Shown piece after piece: positions 11,001-26,000 of a stretch of 64,000 nucleotides of DNA (positions within the stretch are counted from its first letter, which is position 1; every line of letters begins with the position of its first letter). The DNA comes from Atriophallophorus winterbourni. Taxonomy: Eukaryota > Platyhelminthes > Trematoda > Plagiorchiida > Microphallidae. The translations under genes were made by a program, and so were the position numbers. The notes under the pieces were generated by a model. That model saw nothing but the letters and a program-made list of their open reading frames with translations, made no database searches and was not told the origin of the DNA. The stretch spans positions 23,865 to 87,864 of the forward strand of contig JACCGJ010001750.1 in the NCBI GenBank assembly GCA_013407085.1, written 5' to 3'.

Positions 11001-14000
11001 GATCCCCTTCCTAACCAAAAATGTGTAATCTCCTGCAGGGCAGCCACGTCGACATTCATCCTATTTAGCTCATTGTTAATCACAGCTGATTTTCTTACGC
11101 CTCGGATATTCGAGGCTCCGTCATGAAATCCTGGGAGCATGGACCGGACGTTTCAAGTTCCCAGTTTCAGAGCTGAACTTTTTTGTTTAGTAATTCGTAT
11201 CGCTTGTGCATAAAATTACAGTCTGCTTGTCGGTTGATTCTTAATCCACAATGAGGATAGCAGACCGTAGTGAGACGGCACCTTATTGACTGGAGGCTGC
11301 CCAGCTTGAGGCGGGCGGTAGCCGTCCAATTTGACCTAAAAATCTCTCCTACCATCGGAGGCAGCTCCATGCGCTGAATACTACGCCAGTCAAGCTATAG
11401 CTTCTAACAGGTATCTGCTGCTACCTGTTATTATCTATAGAAGCGGAATGGAGTGTCCTCTCAATTGGTGCGTTGAGATGTGCACCATGGCAGTACAATA
11501 TGGAGAACTAGCTGTTGTTCATGCAGCAAGTGCTCCCTCTCCACGACACCAATGAAATCAAATAAATAGCGAGACAGATGCGTTTGGACAACGATGCCGT
11601 CACGGGAGTTGGCACGACGAAACTCCGGATTTTTCCTCGAGTTTGACTCCTGAAACCTTCTACATGATTGGATGTAGCTCAAAGTCGGTGGAGGTTCGAT
11701 ATAAGGGTTTTCCTTCCCCTAGCTGGACGGCCTTCGTGGATTTACGAGCTCCACCTGCCAGAAGCAAGATGGTTTCGAGGCGCCAGCCAGTCCCTTCTTT
11801 TGTCAGTAGAAGCAGTTCCGCCGGGTCACACAGTACCACGCGTGCAGGCTAGGAGCTGGACTTCGTAGTCAGAGGCTATATGAGACGCGCGTCATTTGAG
11901 CATTTTTGGAATTGGGAGATTATCCCCCATAACGCTCCGGCCGTTACAAGCCTGGAACATCTAAAACGTGTTTCAACCAAATAGTCCTATTTCCATTGTA
12001 TCAATATATCTTTGCCAAAAATGTATTGAACAATTAAGATCAAATTAACATCGTAAATATGATTCTCATATTTTCAAACTAAGTGTTTCATGCACTATAT
12101 AATTTGAAATTTTGTTCTTTAAGAATTTTTCAGAAGCTTACATTTGAAATATTTTCTAACAGAAATATTTTCCTCTTTATTCAGCTTTTTCTTCTTCCTC
12201 GTTACAATCCTAACGTAATCAAAAATGGAACTATGTCCTAGTTTCTAAGACCGTTATACCAAACGAGCGTGATGGTAATTGCCTAAAATTAAGACTGCTG
12301 GATTGTACTGGAAAACGCCCCGGGCAAAATGAAGCTAGCGAATAAACACGTGTAACACATTAAACAACTATTTTCATGTTTAAATTCAATCCAAAAAGAG
12401 TTTTATTTCTCCGTCTAAAAATCGACAAACCTTTGCAAATTTTTCTCCCATTTCCCGGGTGATTCCCAAGGTGGTCGAATTCTTTCGCAAATCAGTCTTG
12501 TTACCGACAATCACGACGGGCGCTCTGGTATCGTATTCATGCTCCTATTCGAGGAACAAAATTTTCTTACATTAATATATAAATACAAATTGTGATTGGA
12601 TGATGATTCAACTGAAAACAGTAAGCATGATAAACCGTTGAACTCAGAGGTTGAACGATTTTGTTGTGATGTTTATAAAAAATTATACATGAAGCACTTT
12701 TTTAACGAATTTGAAGGAACAATGACAGGTTTTAGCCTCAGCATAAGCGCTGCTAGTCTATCGTGCAAAACTACCAAAAAGTTAACGTAGCATTTTGCGC
12801 ATGATTGCGGAGGCAGAATCTATTACACATTATTTGGTGTCGGTTTAGTATGTGATCTACATAAGAAATATGATCTACTGAAAAGAATTTATGTAATACA
12901 ATCACACTTAACAATATACCGTGTGAATATCCTTTAAAAAAGAAACAAAAAGCATGTCTTCATTTGAGTGTAGTATCTTCCAGCTAATAAAGTTTAAATG
13001 GGATTGCAATGTGTGTATTGGAACTTCTCTCATCTTTTTGAGAATACGAATTTTAGCATCTAGCCAAGATCGTTCAATGTTTTGCGTATGTGTTCCTTCT
13101 TGATGATTAATAAGGCTTTGCTGGTGGTTGACGGTGGAGTGATTGAAATGGCGATTTAGAGTCGAGTAGGCGGGGCATTCATCTGAATGTATGACAAAGC
13201 CTTCTTGAACCTCTCTTCGAATAATTGGTTCTAAAGTAGCTCGGTCTCTTTTTTCAACATGAAAGTAACGACAATCCAAGACACTTCAAAGGCCAAAAAC
13301 CCACTGCCCGTCTATTCTTCGTTTGTGGTTTCTGTTGTTTACTACATCCGATTCACTATCAGTTGGTTCGGCTCTTTCATCACCATTAAGAAGACAACCT
13401 CGATTGTATTTTCTTCTTCCAGCTTGGTCTTTTTGAACAGGATTTGTTTCAGTTCCCACCATTTGACCTCGCTTATTGACTGCCACTATTGAAGAGCAAA
13501 ATTCTCAACACATGTTGAACCAATCACATATAGTTTTCTTGTTACTTCCAGTCATAAATAAATCATAAATCCAATGACAAATCCTTTAAAAAATAATAAA
13601 CCAATTCCAAAAATTTCTCACAGTGTTAGCTTACAATTGATTTTATTATTAAGGTCAGTATAGCTGAATAAGATATTTCCATGACGAACAGATCTAAATG
13701 TCTGACAGCCCTTCCTTGTGCAGCGGAAAACAGGACGGCTTTCACTTTTTATTTTCCTTCGCCTTTCAACCATTTCTCCTCCACATTTTCTGCAAGGAGC
13801 AATATCAACTGGTTCTTCAAGAAGTTGATAGCGCCTAAGAAATTCCGTGGCAGCTACTTCATCTCGGATAACTTGTGTGTACAGGTCGTTAGCTCAAATC
13901 ATGGACTGACGTGATCTGGATTTGAATTCAGGTTCTTATCAATTAAAACAAACTTTTAAAATGCTTAGCAATCAAAACAAACGAGCAATTTATTAATATT

Positions 14001-17000
14001 ATATATTTAACACGAGCATATTAATATTTAATAATATTTGTCAATTTCAAACCAATTTATTAATATTTACGTAGATCACAAGCCAAACTAGAAATATGTA
14101 GGTATATCACATACTAAACCCACACCCATTATTTCTAGTGATGTTTGACTAGGAAGGTTATAGTCCCACTGGTTTGTGGTACTAAGTTTTACGAATAGGC
14201 ACAATAACAGCCCACGAGACATTGGATTAAATCCCACCGATACAGAATCTTTTCTCTTTGAATGAATCACTGGTCTTTCAAAATTGACACGACAGTCTTT
14301 TCTGGTTAGTATACCGATGCCGTTAGCACAGATAGGCAAAACGAAAATTAACATTATTTGAATCAGTTTAGCTGCTCTTCAAAGTGTATACGCTACTTGG
14401 TCATAGATGCCATTTTAATACTAATACAAAAGCATTTTGAGCACAATATATTCCTCCAGAAAAGTTCACGTAACCTTCTTGTGTCCTATACACTATATGT
14501 ACTATAAATACCGAAGATATTGTAAATGTATACTTTCATACCATAAACTACATACTGACACATGAAATTTTACCTTTTTCATTTATATTGTAGATAATTT
14601 TACTCTTTAATTAAAGCCGTTGCGGTGTTTTGCCCTGCGCCAAACTGCGAAGATTTCGAAAATCTCAAGTAATCGTTTTTTTTAGCAACACGCACAAAAT
14701 ACGTAAACTATTTTCAAAAGACATGACACGTGAATGAATGAAAAGAGGAGGAATCAAGTTAAACTTCTACCCCGTCATCGTGCGTAAATTTTGATGATTT
14801 AAAACCCTCACGTAATCCGTGATTTAAAACGACGCCAGATTCAAACGATGGCGCCGAAATGATGGTGAGCGTGAATTTCGAGAACGACGATGGGTTTCCA
14901 CCAGAAATGTTTCAAAAAATAGATCATGAATTCATATTTTGCCCAATCATTTAACGCTTTTCATCTTGGTATACGAACATTTTAAATTTTACGGTTAAAG
15001 TTGATAGCTCATAGTATCTACTAATAGTAAACCGAATTGACTAATTTGTCATCATTGCTGATCACTACAAATTTTTAAATCGTGATTAACGTATCCAACA
15101 GCATCCGGAAGATAATATGGAATGGATAAAGGCCACGTGAACACTGGGATCACTCGTTCCGTGAGCACAATAAGCGACGACGGACAATCACGTGCAACTT
15201 ACAGCAATACTTCAAGGTCATGGGACATGATCGTTCTGTGCACACCTGATTGGCGCCGAGAGCGAGCAAATAAGATTTTTTGTATTGTATCACATTCACC
15301 CGGTTATTGTGTGCACAGTTGACTAAACAGGTTTGACCGTGTCAACACAACCCTAACGGCGGTTTGACAGTTTAATGTTGTGTACCACACTTCATTATTT
15401 CAAGGCACGCGGAACATGAACGTACTCGCTATATTCAATGAGTTCAGAACAAAAATTAATTGTCGTACGTTGTGTACATTGGAGAATCGTACATTTAATA
15501 CATTCACTGATGGATTTTGCGAGAAGGAAAGTGGCGTACGAATAAAGGCCGGCTATGAAACAGAACGCTAACTGAATTTATTTATTGCACATGTGAAGCT
15601 AAGTAACGCGGAATTCAATAAGACACTACAAAACTTTAAAGGATAACTCAAAACTGCGGGCGACGTACAGCGATCTGTTCCATCCACGAACGGACATTGC
15701 CGAATGTTTCGGGTGACGTGACATCATACATGATCACTACACCATCGACCTTGCGAAAATAAGATCTCACAATGCTTCGGTATCTGAAAGACAAATCAGA
15801 ACGAATGGTGCTGAAAATCAATAATCTATTTACCTTTATGCTACACACACACCGGAAATGGGAACGGAAATATAAGAATATAAGCTCAAACTTATCGAGA
15901 CAGTGGATACATTGAAGGGCACTGTTTAGGAAACATTTAATGGAATTGTAAATCCGGTCCATCATGGATTCAAATATGAAGTACACGATAATTTGAGTTA
16001 TCTAACCAACAAAGTTCGATTCAGAAGATAACAAATCTTATCGCATCATCATCATCATCATCAATATATACAGCATTACACTGGTAGCAAGTACCACGTG
16101 CTTAGTTGCCATACAACCACGACACAGTAAAAAAATTCTAAAAAGAGGGGGAATGGCGGTACCTAAAATGCTACTTAACCTGTAGAGTTGGCACAGACAT
16201 ACTGGGATAAGGTGCCCATAACTAGAATCAAACATGCATTCAAGCAAGTATTGTGAGCACGTAGAGCGACATCAGCATGACAGATTCCTTGCAGCTTTCA
16301 CTGTGAGGTATCATAACAAGCTTTACTTGACACTTCACAGGGCAACAAACAAGATTTATCAAACACTCCAAGATGTCTACAAAAAGACCGCCACTGAATA
16401 CGATTTGAGCCATATCACTAAGAGTAGTATGTCACTTCCAATTCTGATGACTGCGACTTGAACATGGGAGATGAGTCTCAACAACCGCAGCTAGTTTAAC
16501 TGTCAAGTTGTCATCTGCTTGAGCCAAGTCATAATCTGGCCACCTTTACATCGGTGCCATTCCGAGTTAGGAGTGACAAACAAAACCGCGTTCGGAAAAT
16601 GATGATATCCCATTCGTAATATGTGACCTAACCAGCGAAGTCAATGTGCTTTAACTAGTTTTTGATATTTACATCGATGCCAAAGATTCTACTACGAATA
16701 GTTGCGTTACGTATCCGATGGTGCCAAGTAACTACAACGATGGCGCGGGAACAGCGATTGTCAATGCCTTGCAGACGTCTTCATTCTTCTTTTCTAAGTG
16801 TCTCTTTAATAAGATTTTACACTACATTTATATCAGCCATGCTTACGGTTAATTTTCCACACACATTTTTCTTTTTCCAGCCTTATTGCTTTTAATAATT
16901 TCTAACGCTCCTATGTAAACGAAGGAATACGTATGCCCTGCACACTTTAACTGTTGTGCACGTTTGATATTTTGAACGATGGATGTTTGCCGTGCCAATC

Positions 17001-20000
17001 GGAATACATTTAAGTGAATACAGAAATGATATGCTTTACAAAGCGTGCAGTTTGAATTTTAGTTTATCCTCATCACAACCCTCGATGCAGTTCGATATCG
17101 ATGGTAGATAAACAATCGAAGCTATCCTAGTTTGGAAGATAAGAATTGCAATTCAAATCTTTCCACAATATGATAGCGCTTATAAATTGTTCAGTGATCT
17201 TTGTGTGGTTGAATTAAACTTGTTTCCGAAAATTCATATCACCCAAGCAACATATCTGAGTTGATGTACTGGTTCAAGTTGATCATTTTCAACCGTGATG
17301 AGGAGAATACACTCAACCTCGAGTAACAATCGAACTTCTACCAATACTGTTTGTAAAGCAAATGGTTTTTGCGTACCGAGAATAAGCAGCACATTAGAGG
17401 ATGATTTCGCTCTCGGAAGTGAACTGGCGGGATGCCATGTTCAGTAACCAACCTTTCACGTTTTTTCACTTCCCCTAAATTGGTTTGTGTGTCTCATGGG
17501 ACAGCTTATTCGTGCGAGTATTTGAACCAGCTCCATTAAACTCACCGTAAACCACTGGTAAGTCAATACAAAGAACTAACAACTTTACCGAAAATGTTAA
17601 TAATGCTGTATCAGGAAACAGATGGGGGTTGGTTCATATTACCGAAAGATGCCACGTCAAGGTTCCGAAGAAATTTCATCTCCTCATTTGTAAAGAGTTC
17701 GCAGGGGGTATTAAGAAGAGTGATCATTCGAAATTATTGCAGTTCCCACGATCATGTTTTGCCATTACAAATATCTTGTGTAACGAAATCCTCATGAAAC
17801 CATTAAAGAATTTAATAAAAATACGTTCTGATGAACTCCAGTGGGATTCGCCAAAAGTTTGAACGCTAAGTCCAATTTTTGATTAAAATTAACAAAGGCA
17901 ACCGTTCGATTTTAGTAATATACCATTACCCATTTCCAGTAGATTTTACTCATCTGACGATGTGATTTGCACCAATGATTTACCCTGGATCCAATTCAGA
18001 AATAAGACAGTTGTTCAAGTATTGCGATTTTCGTGGCAATTATAGTCACGTCATTGCTGAGCGCCCATCTTGGGCTGCAATAAAATAACTGAGGCAAAAT
18101 GATACATAGACCACTCCAGATGCCTGGCAAGATTCTTCCAAACACGATCTCAAGTCGATAATCAACAGAACCACAACAACCAAATATCATCAGCAAACTT
18201 TTTGCCATACTTTTCTTGACCTGCTGTGTCCCATATTTGAATTGAGTACACCGTGTTGTCGACTCGTAAATTCCGGGTCCTGAAATCCACACCTGAGGGA
18301 AGAATCAGTAACATGAATTGTTTAAATCAAACCAAAACAATACACCGTACAAATAACCGTAAATTCATGTTTATCGTATGTCCGTGGATAAGTTAGAAGG
18401 TTAAATCTTTGTAATTTTGGCTACTCAAACTGGCTTGGAACGTTCCAACGATTCCTGAACGTCAGAGACTTTAATCGTACAGCGTGTTAATTTTCTTCTC
18501 AACTCAATCGCTGGATTTTCAAAACATAGCACCAAGAAGAACCTCAATAGACAAAGTTATACTTTCAAGTCACTGTTAAATTGTTCCTAAGACACAGGCT
18601 GATCAAATACAGAATCACAAAGCGATTCCCGGCCGGGTTCTCAAGATGCTTATGAATCACTATTGTATTGTGATGCTCACACATCAACTATTCATCATTT
18701 GGTTTGTAAACGCTCAATGACTGAAAGCAACGTCTTAAGGTATTTTCAAACGCGTGTATTTTAGCGAAACGGATACGAAAACCTTATGCACGGTGTAAAG
18801 CGTCGTCTGCAAGCTGGGGAGGAGCATACACAGTTCTTGGCGTGCAACTGACGGAATACAACCGAGTTCTGACTTTGTTGCCAGCGCTGCGGGAGAGATT
18901 GTTCCTCCCAAATAGGACTGTTTAGTCATTCCAAAAGCTGCAAAACTTGAACATTCACGCGATTGTGATGTACGTCCATGGTCGAAATCGACCGAATGAG
19001 GCCAACGACAATACATTGTCGGGTAGCTCAGAGCGGCCTGAGCGACGTTCAGTCTCGCCAGTATAGGCGACAGATAACCCACCGGGTCAGACGCTAGTTC
19101 GTTACAGTTATTTCTTCGTGCCAGAGGTTGAAATTTGAGGTCAAGTGGTCATTCCAACTGCGCGCTGCTGGAGTTCTGACATTTTGGCGCAGCCAACACG
19201 ATGAAATCACTATTCCGCACGGTGATATCACGCGCCCCTATTCGTTTTATCAACGTGAGTTACCACTGGGGATGCGAACAACACAACATATCGGCTAGTT
19301 CCCTTTGTTGATGGGCTATGTAACGGCGAACGCGTTTCATATTGAGACGAATTTTCGGTACATTCACTTTTTGATGCAATGTGCATATTTATCATCTTAG
19401 CGACAGACCAATAGAGAAAGTATGACCAGCGCAAACCAGTTTACTGTCAACAATTTATGGGAGATCAGTCGAGATGAGACAGACGTGAAAGCATTGAAAA
19501 TATTCTCTGATTGCCGATCAATTTTGAAACAATTTTGATGAAAAGTTTCACGTTAACGCTGCTGTTAAACAGGGTGCTCTGGAAAACAGAATCACAACCA
19601 CTGGAACGCTTATTAATTAAAAACTGAGAATCAACGGGAGGACGAGTGCGCTCCTGCACAGATATGGTACGGCTAATAATATTGATATTTGGGGAACCAG
19701 GTACAGTTATAGAGAGGGAAATGTGAGTAAATCGCTAATTAATAACTACTCACAATTTCATTAAGAAACGACTGAATATTTTACGCACATCAAAGTGCTG
19801 ACCGGCCATTTTGCTGAGTCCTTATGACGACAACAATAAGGCAAACCTATGAACAAGCACTTAGTAACATCGTTTCTCACATTTTCAGTAGTATTTTACC
19901 ACCTAAATGAATTTGAAATAAATTAACTAGATGTTTTGGTGTTTCGATTTGCGCTCAATTAGAGATTACAGTTAAATATTTGCAACAACATTATAACAGA

Positions 20001-23000
20001 AGCACTGTGTAATTCTATCCTCCCACAGTGGTACACTGCACTAAATGTTTCCGGTTTTTGCGATTGTCAAACAGCTTTAACAAGTATGGTTACAGTGAGC
20101 ATTGAGCCGCGAATGTACAAAGTATCAAGTTAAAAAGCACGCTTCGTAAGGTTCATGCAACTAACCGGACCACATAGTGCTAACGGGCCAAGCGATGTCA
20201 CGATTTTGTTGCCGGTTACAACAACCACACTTACAATACTCAGTTCGCAGTTCAGTTCGCCCTTATCAGTTTGAGACAGCGAGGCTAGGCTCAAGGCGCA
20301 TTGAACGAGTGGCAAGGAGGGAGTTCACGTAAGAGCAATCGTGCAGTGCTTCTGTTGTGTGCGGCTAACGCCGTGCTAAATTGATTTGCCACCGGTAGCG
20401 AGCAGAAACACACTGGAGTCTCGCTGCCATTGCCACTTCTATTGCTATTTTATTTCTCATATCTGTCTAGACCTGCCCAACCGGACAGTATCATGCCCCA
20501 CGGGCAATCGATGACCGTTCGACACTTTGACTGAATCAGGTTTATGCTTTCATACATACATACATACATACATACATACATACATACATACATACATACA
20601 TACATACATACATACATACATACATACATACATACATACATACATACATACATACATACATACATACCTACATACATACATACATACATACATACATACA
20701 TACATACATACATACATCCATACATACATACATACATACATACATACATACATACATACATACATACATACATACATACATACATACATACATACATACA
20801 TACATACATACATACATACATACATACAGAGGGAAACATAGTTTGAAAGTAAAATCACTGTTAATTAGGGTTCCTATGACGACAACAACGGTGTTCAAAA
20901 ACAAAAGCATAAATTGATTCATGATCAAGCGTTAGAATATTCTACATCGTTGTAGCGGACAACCCCGCACTCTTAAAAAAAGTTAAACAGTCGGATAAAA
21001 GGTGGCTTGGGAAAGCCGCGTACGTACCAACCGTTGCTCTCAAACGCGGATAGAAGATTCCATCACAAAACTGATGCATGAAGCTCGATTTACCGACACC
21101 CGTGTCCCCCACAAGAATGACCTTGTAGATGCGTTCTGGAGCTTTCGGTGTCTTTGGGGGTTCTTGCGATAAGGGACTCTGTTGTGAAATTTACGTTGTG
21201 TAGAATCTTTTGAAGTATCATAGCACAAAACACAAGGCGTGTTACTTACTGTAAGGCATTCGGTAATGCTCTCCGTTCCGGAGCGTGCTGAAGAATCTGA
21301 ATGCGTTCCAGAAAAATGGGAACTGAACTTACTCTCTTCTTGTTGTGCCATTGCGAACCTTCAAAACCAAAGTAATGGATTTATTTACTAAGAATGTATC
21401 CCAATCAACTACGAGAAAAGTATACAAAATTGAAAAATTGTTGAATGCACATGGCAAACTTTGATAATCGAGTAACCAAATCTTTACTCTTTATGATTTG
21501 AGCATCGACCTTTTATGAGCAACAACACGTAGTTTCTTTCATAAAGTATGTTTGATTCGAAGACGGTAAAGCAAATTCGGAGAAAATTTGTTAATTTTTT
21601 CGAGTTTCGCAGCACAAAGGTAATATTCACTGTTGCGCTTGTTTGAATACGTTATTACGCACGATATTTTAACTTCTTTTTGATTGCCACCGCAAACATT
21701 CGAGAATGAGTCGAAGCTTGACAAGTTGAACAACATCTTTTCACAGGGTAAAAAAGTAAAATGCCAAAGCCTATTTTCGAAATTATCTCTTGTTGCGCAC
21801 AGAAAATATGTCATCTCATAACAAAATTTAGTCACGTGGCTGCTTACATTCAATGAATGAACTGACAAGTTCACACTGCGCCGACAACTCCCGAACAGTT
21901 CAACATCGTGGAGAAGAGCAAGGCGTGTGAACATCAAGAAGGCAATACTCATTTATCATGAGCGACTTGATATCGTCTCATTAAAGCAGTCAGCTTTAAC
22001 CCTTTGTCTACGGTAATTGGTTGTACGTAATTAATGATATTTTTGTGTTATTCTGCTTAATTATGGCATAAATAAAACATGATTAATCTTTATGGATCAG
22101 ATGCCAGCAGCCACCTGACAAGTGCACTCCGATGGTGACTGAAGGTACCGACGGCAGCTACTGAACAATCGACTGCTTGTTTGAGGTGATAACTAGAGTT
22201 ACCGTCAGTAGACAAAAGGTTAACCCATGACCTGTTGTGCTAACCTTATTCAACAGGTTTCAAATTTTATCTAGTTCAATATGAATTCCAACACATGTGG
22301 CTTGGTAAAATATTAGTTTAAGAGAAGGACTTGTTAAATTGTAAATGTGTAACTTAAAGGTTTTGAAACATGAGAACAATATCAAAGTGCCTGTGGACAT
22401 TTATCTTTCGGTCAATTTAGTGTGAGGATAAAAGCAGTGTAACAAGAAGTGGAACGAAGCTCAGGCAAATTGAGCGACAGCAAACATCGATGTCATCCAT
22501 GTAGTCACGTAGTTCAATTATGAACCGCAAAGTAGCCAGCGTCAAAATTTATTGAATATTGTACAAAACGTCCTCATTTGCATACATATCAATCACACAC
22601 CCCACCATGCACATTAGGATTTTTTCATTACCGCATATGCATGTGTGGGCACATGTGATGGAATATTCCATCCAAGCCTGGGCACCATGGCTGAGGAAGG
22701 ACATCGAACTACTCGACAGGATTTATCATCGTGCAACAAAGTTGGTCTCCCGGTACAGAAATTTGCCTTTCACAGAGCAAATGCTAAAGCTGAAGCTACA
22801 CGATTTTACCCAACGGCGGATACGCAGTGACCTTATGTTGACCTTCAAAATCCTGCATTCTGTAAACCATCCCCTTAAACACTTGCTAAAGCCCAATGAC
22901 CTTACTCGAACACGAACACATTCAAAGGCTATAAGCATTCCGCATTCTCGATTGGATATACGTCGTAATTTTTTCTCGGTAAGAATTTGTTTCACTTGGA

Positions 23001-26000
23001 ACTATTTGCCTGAAGAAATCACACGATCAGAATCTGTTGAGGTTTTCGCTTTCAAACTCGATGAGTTTATGACGAACCATGCGGTATGCGAGTGTCCCTA
23101 TTGATTTTCGAGATATTATATATTTTTTATATATTTTTATATGTTCCATATACCTTGTCATCCTATGGTTATTGTTAGGCTTAATGCTTTTTCTACCATA
23201 CAATTTTCTGAGTTCTGAGTTCTGAGGTTGGTCGTGTCTACCTTATCCAACAGTGGCACACAAACGCAAACCTTGCTTATTTAATATTATTCGTTTACTT
23301 ATTCATTTTATTTTTGGCATAAGTTCACTGTTCGAATCTCAAGAACAAAACCAAGATCTAGACATTGTGATTATTGTAGCAAAAGATAGGTAGGTAATTC
23401 TAGTTCGAACATGTTAAAAAAGAAGTTGTCTGAAATAGCGACGATTGGCTGGACAGTTAGCAGCTAAAATATTTTCAACAAACCATTCTACATACAAACT
23501 TACCTCAGAGATTGCAACTGAGCATAAAGATGCAACTTCTCTTCTTCTTGGTTTAACAATTCTCGTTTATCACTGAAGATAAAAGATTAGGGTAGACCAG
23601 CAAAAAGCGACAAAAGCAAAGGAAAATATAAAAAAATTTCCGAATGCAAGTTATGAACAAACGCTTGATATCCTTTTCAGTACATAATATTTTTTAGTTA
23701 TTATCTCAGAAACTTGAACTTATTTCCAGATCGAAAAACGGGTATAAATCTATGGAATATGTGATTCAAATTCGCTTAATTTACCTGTGATAGTCTCTAA
23801 CGAGCTGATCTAAATTCAACAGAATTAGCACACAAAAAACAACATTTAGCGAGAAGGGTTGTAAAAATAAGTTACGATGTGGTTCCTCACCTTTATTCTG
23901 TCAACTCACGCTTAATCGAGGCGTTTGTGCTTAGTTGTGTATCGACATTTTGGGAGATTGAAATTACATCAGCAAAGTCTACATAGTTGATTTTCTTTAG
24001 TCCTCGTGAAAATATAAGCTTTAGCAACATCTATATTGCAAATATGATTGACATACTTGGTGTTACTTGCTTATATCATAGTTCTAGGTTTTACGAAGCA
24101 AATAATGGAATTATAGTAAACAGACATATAAAGGGCTAATGTTTACTCGAGTGAAAACTCAGAGGCTTAAATTCAGTTTTATGGCATCAAATGCTAACCG
24201 CTTGGTGTATATATGAAGTGATCATCTGTTAAATACAAAAGTGCTTCTAAAAGCGAATTTACAGAATGTGTTCATTGAACTATGAAGTCATCATTTGCTC
24301 CAGATGTAACTTCTGGGCAAATATAAACGAAGATGTCGACTATCAAAACATCAATTAGCTAGCGAGATAGTGTCGAAAATTTAGTCCAAAGGCAGAAATA
24401 CAAGCTTTACAAAGAACGAAGCCAAACAAACAGCAGACGAATACGATTGGCAATGTCTAGGCTTGGCAGAAATGGAGCTGATTACGGTATTTAGATTATT
24501 AACTGATGGCATATACTTAATCCAAAAATAGTGTTCGTCTCATTTGAGTGTAAAATTTATATTAAAAAGCTGAATCTATTTAGTACAAGCACCGATGAAT
24601 TAAAATTATACGGTGAAATTTGTACCCAGATTTCGGGGAAATTATTTCCATATTTATTACCTAAAATGATTATTAAAATACACTCTTGACACAGCTAGGG
24701 TATTTAACTGTCACAATTTTTTTCTTGTTCTAATTTTAGCCCGAAAATTAACAAGCCATTGTTGGAATTATTGAAATTAAATTCGATGGATGAATTATTA
24801 ATTATTCGTTCGTTTTACAGCGATTAACATCACGTAATCTCCTATGGTTGGCGAATGAAAACCGAATGAAACAATGGAGCTGTGGACCCTGGTAGCATGC
24901 AAAAGGTTCCCTTCTCTCACAGCTCATTGAATATGGTAAATAAGCTTACAGTAAAATTTGACGTTCCTGTTGAGCTAGCTGATCCTTCAGGTTGGCCAAT
25001 TCAGCTTCGCGTTGTTCCAACTTGTCCACGATTTGATTCAGTTGACTATGATCCAGTGCTGTTTCGTGTGTATCCACAGAGTTCTGGACAGCATCGTAAT
25101 CATGCGAATTATTGAGCATCATGCTCCCGGTGGTTGAGTCCGGAATCGATTTGCTGTTATGTTCGCGTTCGTTGATACGCTTGAAATGGCAATCAATGTT
25201 CAATGACAAGTCATAATGCAAATTTCTGCTGAAATAATTCAGTCTGATTTTGGATTGTAGAAAATTGCTAAGACGCAATAACAGACGATATTGGATGATC
25301 AAAAAGACAGTGAAATGATACCGACAATGAAAATTCTACTCGTTTCCAATAGATTTTAAATTTACATTTGACTTCCTTAGGAATCAATTGGAAGGATTAA
25401 ATCTACAGGTTGAGGATGAGATTACACGCATGAAAGGGTGTTAGGCTGTCACAGTTTTAATCCTGACAAAGGACAGTATGTATTTGCACCTGAGTACGAT
25501 TGCTTATTACGGCTGAGCCTAATTCTCAATGAGAAAAAGAGAATCAGATTTGCGAGCACTAGAAGATAAAACTGTAGTGTTGAGCTCGATTAGCACTGGA
25601 AGATGAGTGGCTGTTTCCTTTGGATTGCATGGTTCGGGTTTATTTTCAATGATTGTAAAAATAGATCCATAGAGGTTTGTAATCGAAGTGGACTCAAAAT
25701 CTTTGTAGTCACCTTCAATTCGTGCAAAGTGTTAAGAAGGGAGAACGCTCCTCATCAGACATTGATTCGTAGAAACGCAAACCAATGGAATATAATTGAA
25801 CTATTTGGAACCCGAAAAATAGGCCTTTTATAATTTTAATCCAGTTGTTTAACACATTTATTAAATCACACACCATTATTGAAACCGACGAAATACATTT
25901 TAAATGAAAAAAAGCATCCTAATATAATATTCGGTTAATATTGTACGTTGTTAAGTGATTTGCAGAGAGAAGTTTCTGACTATGCCTTGCTGTGAGAACT

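Noticed and set aside
20450..20928. Long frames with HTYI or MYVC repeats on both strands
   Set aside because: Translations of the (CATA)n microsatellite; open only because the repeat lacks stop codons.
21539..21952. 137-codon minus-strand frame in the intron between RASEF-like exons 9 and 8
   Set aside because: No domain, no exon borders in phase with the neighbours, and composition like the surrounding intron.
24882..25115. 77-codon plus-strand frame
   Set aside because: Exact antisense of RASEF-like exon 5, whose coding strand shows a coiled coil and splice borders.
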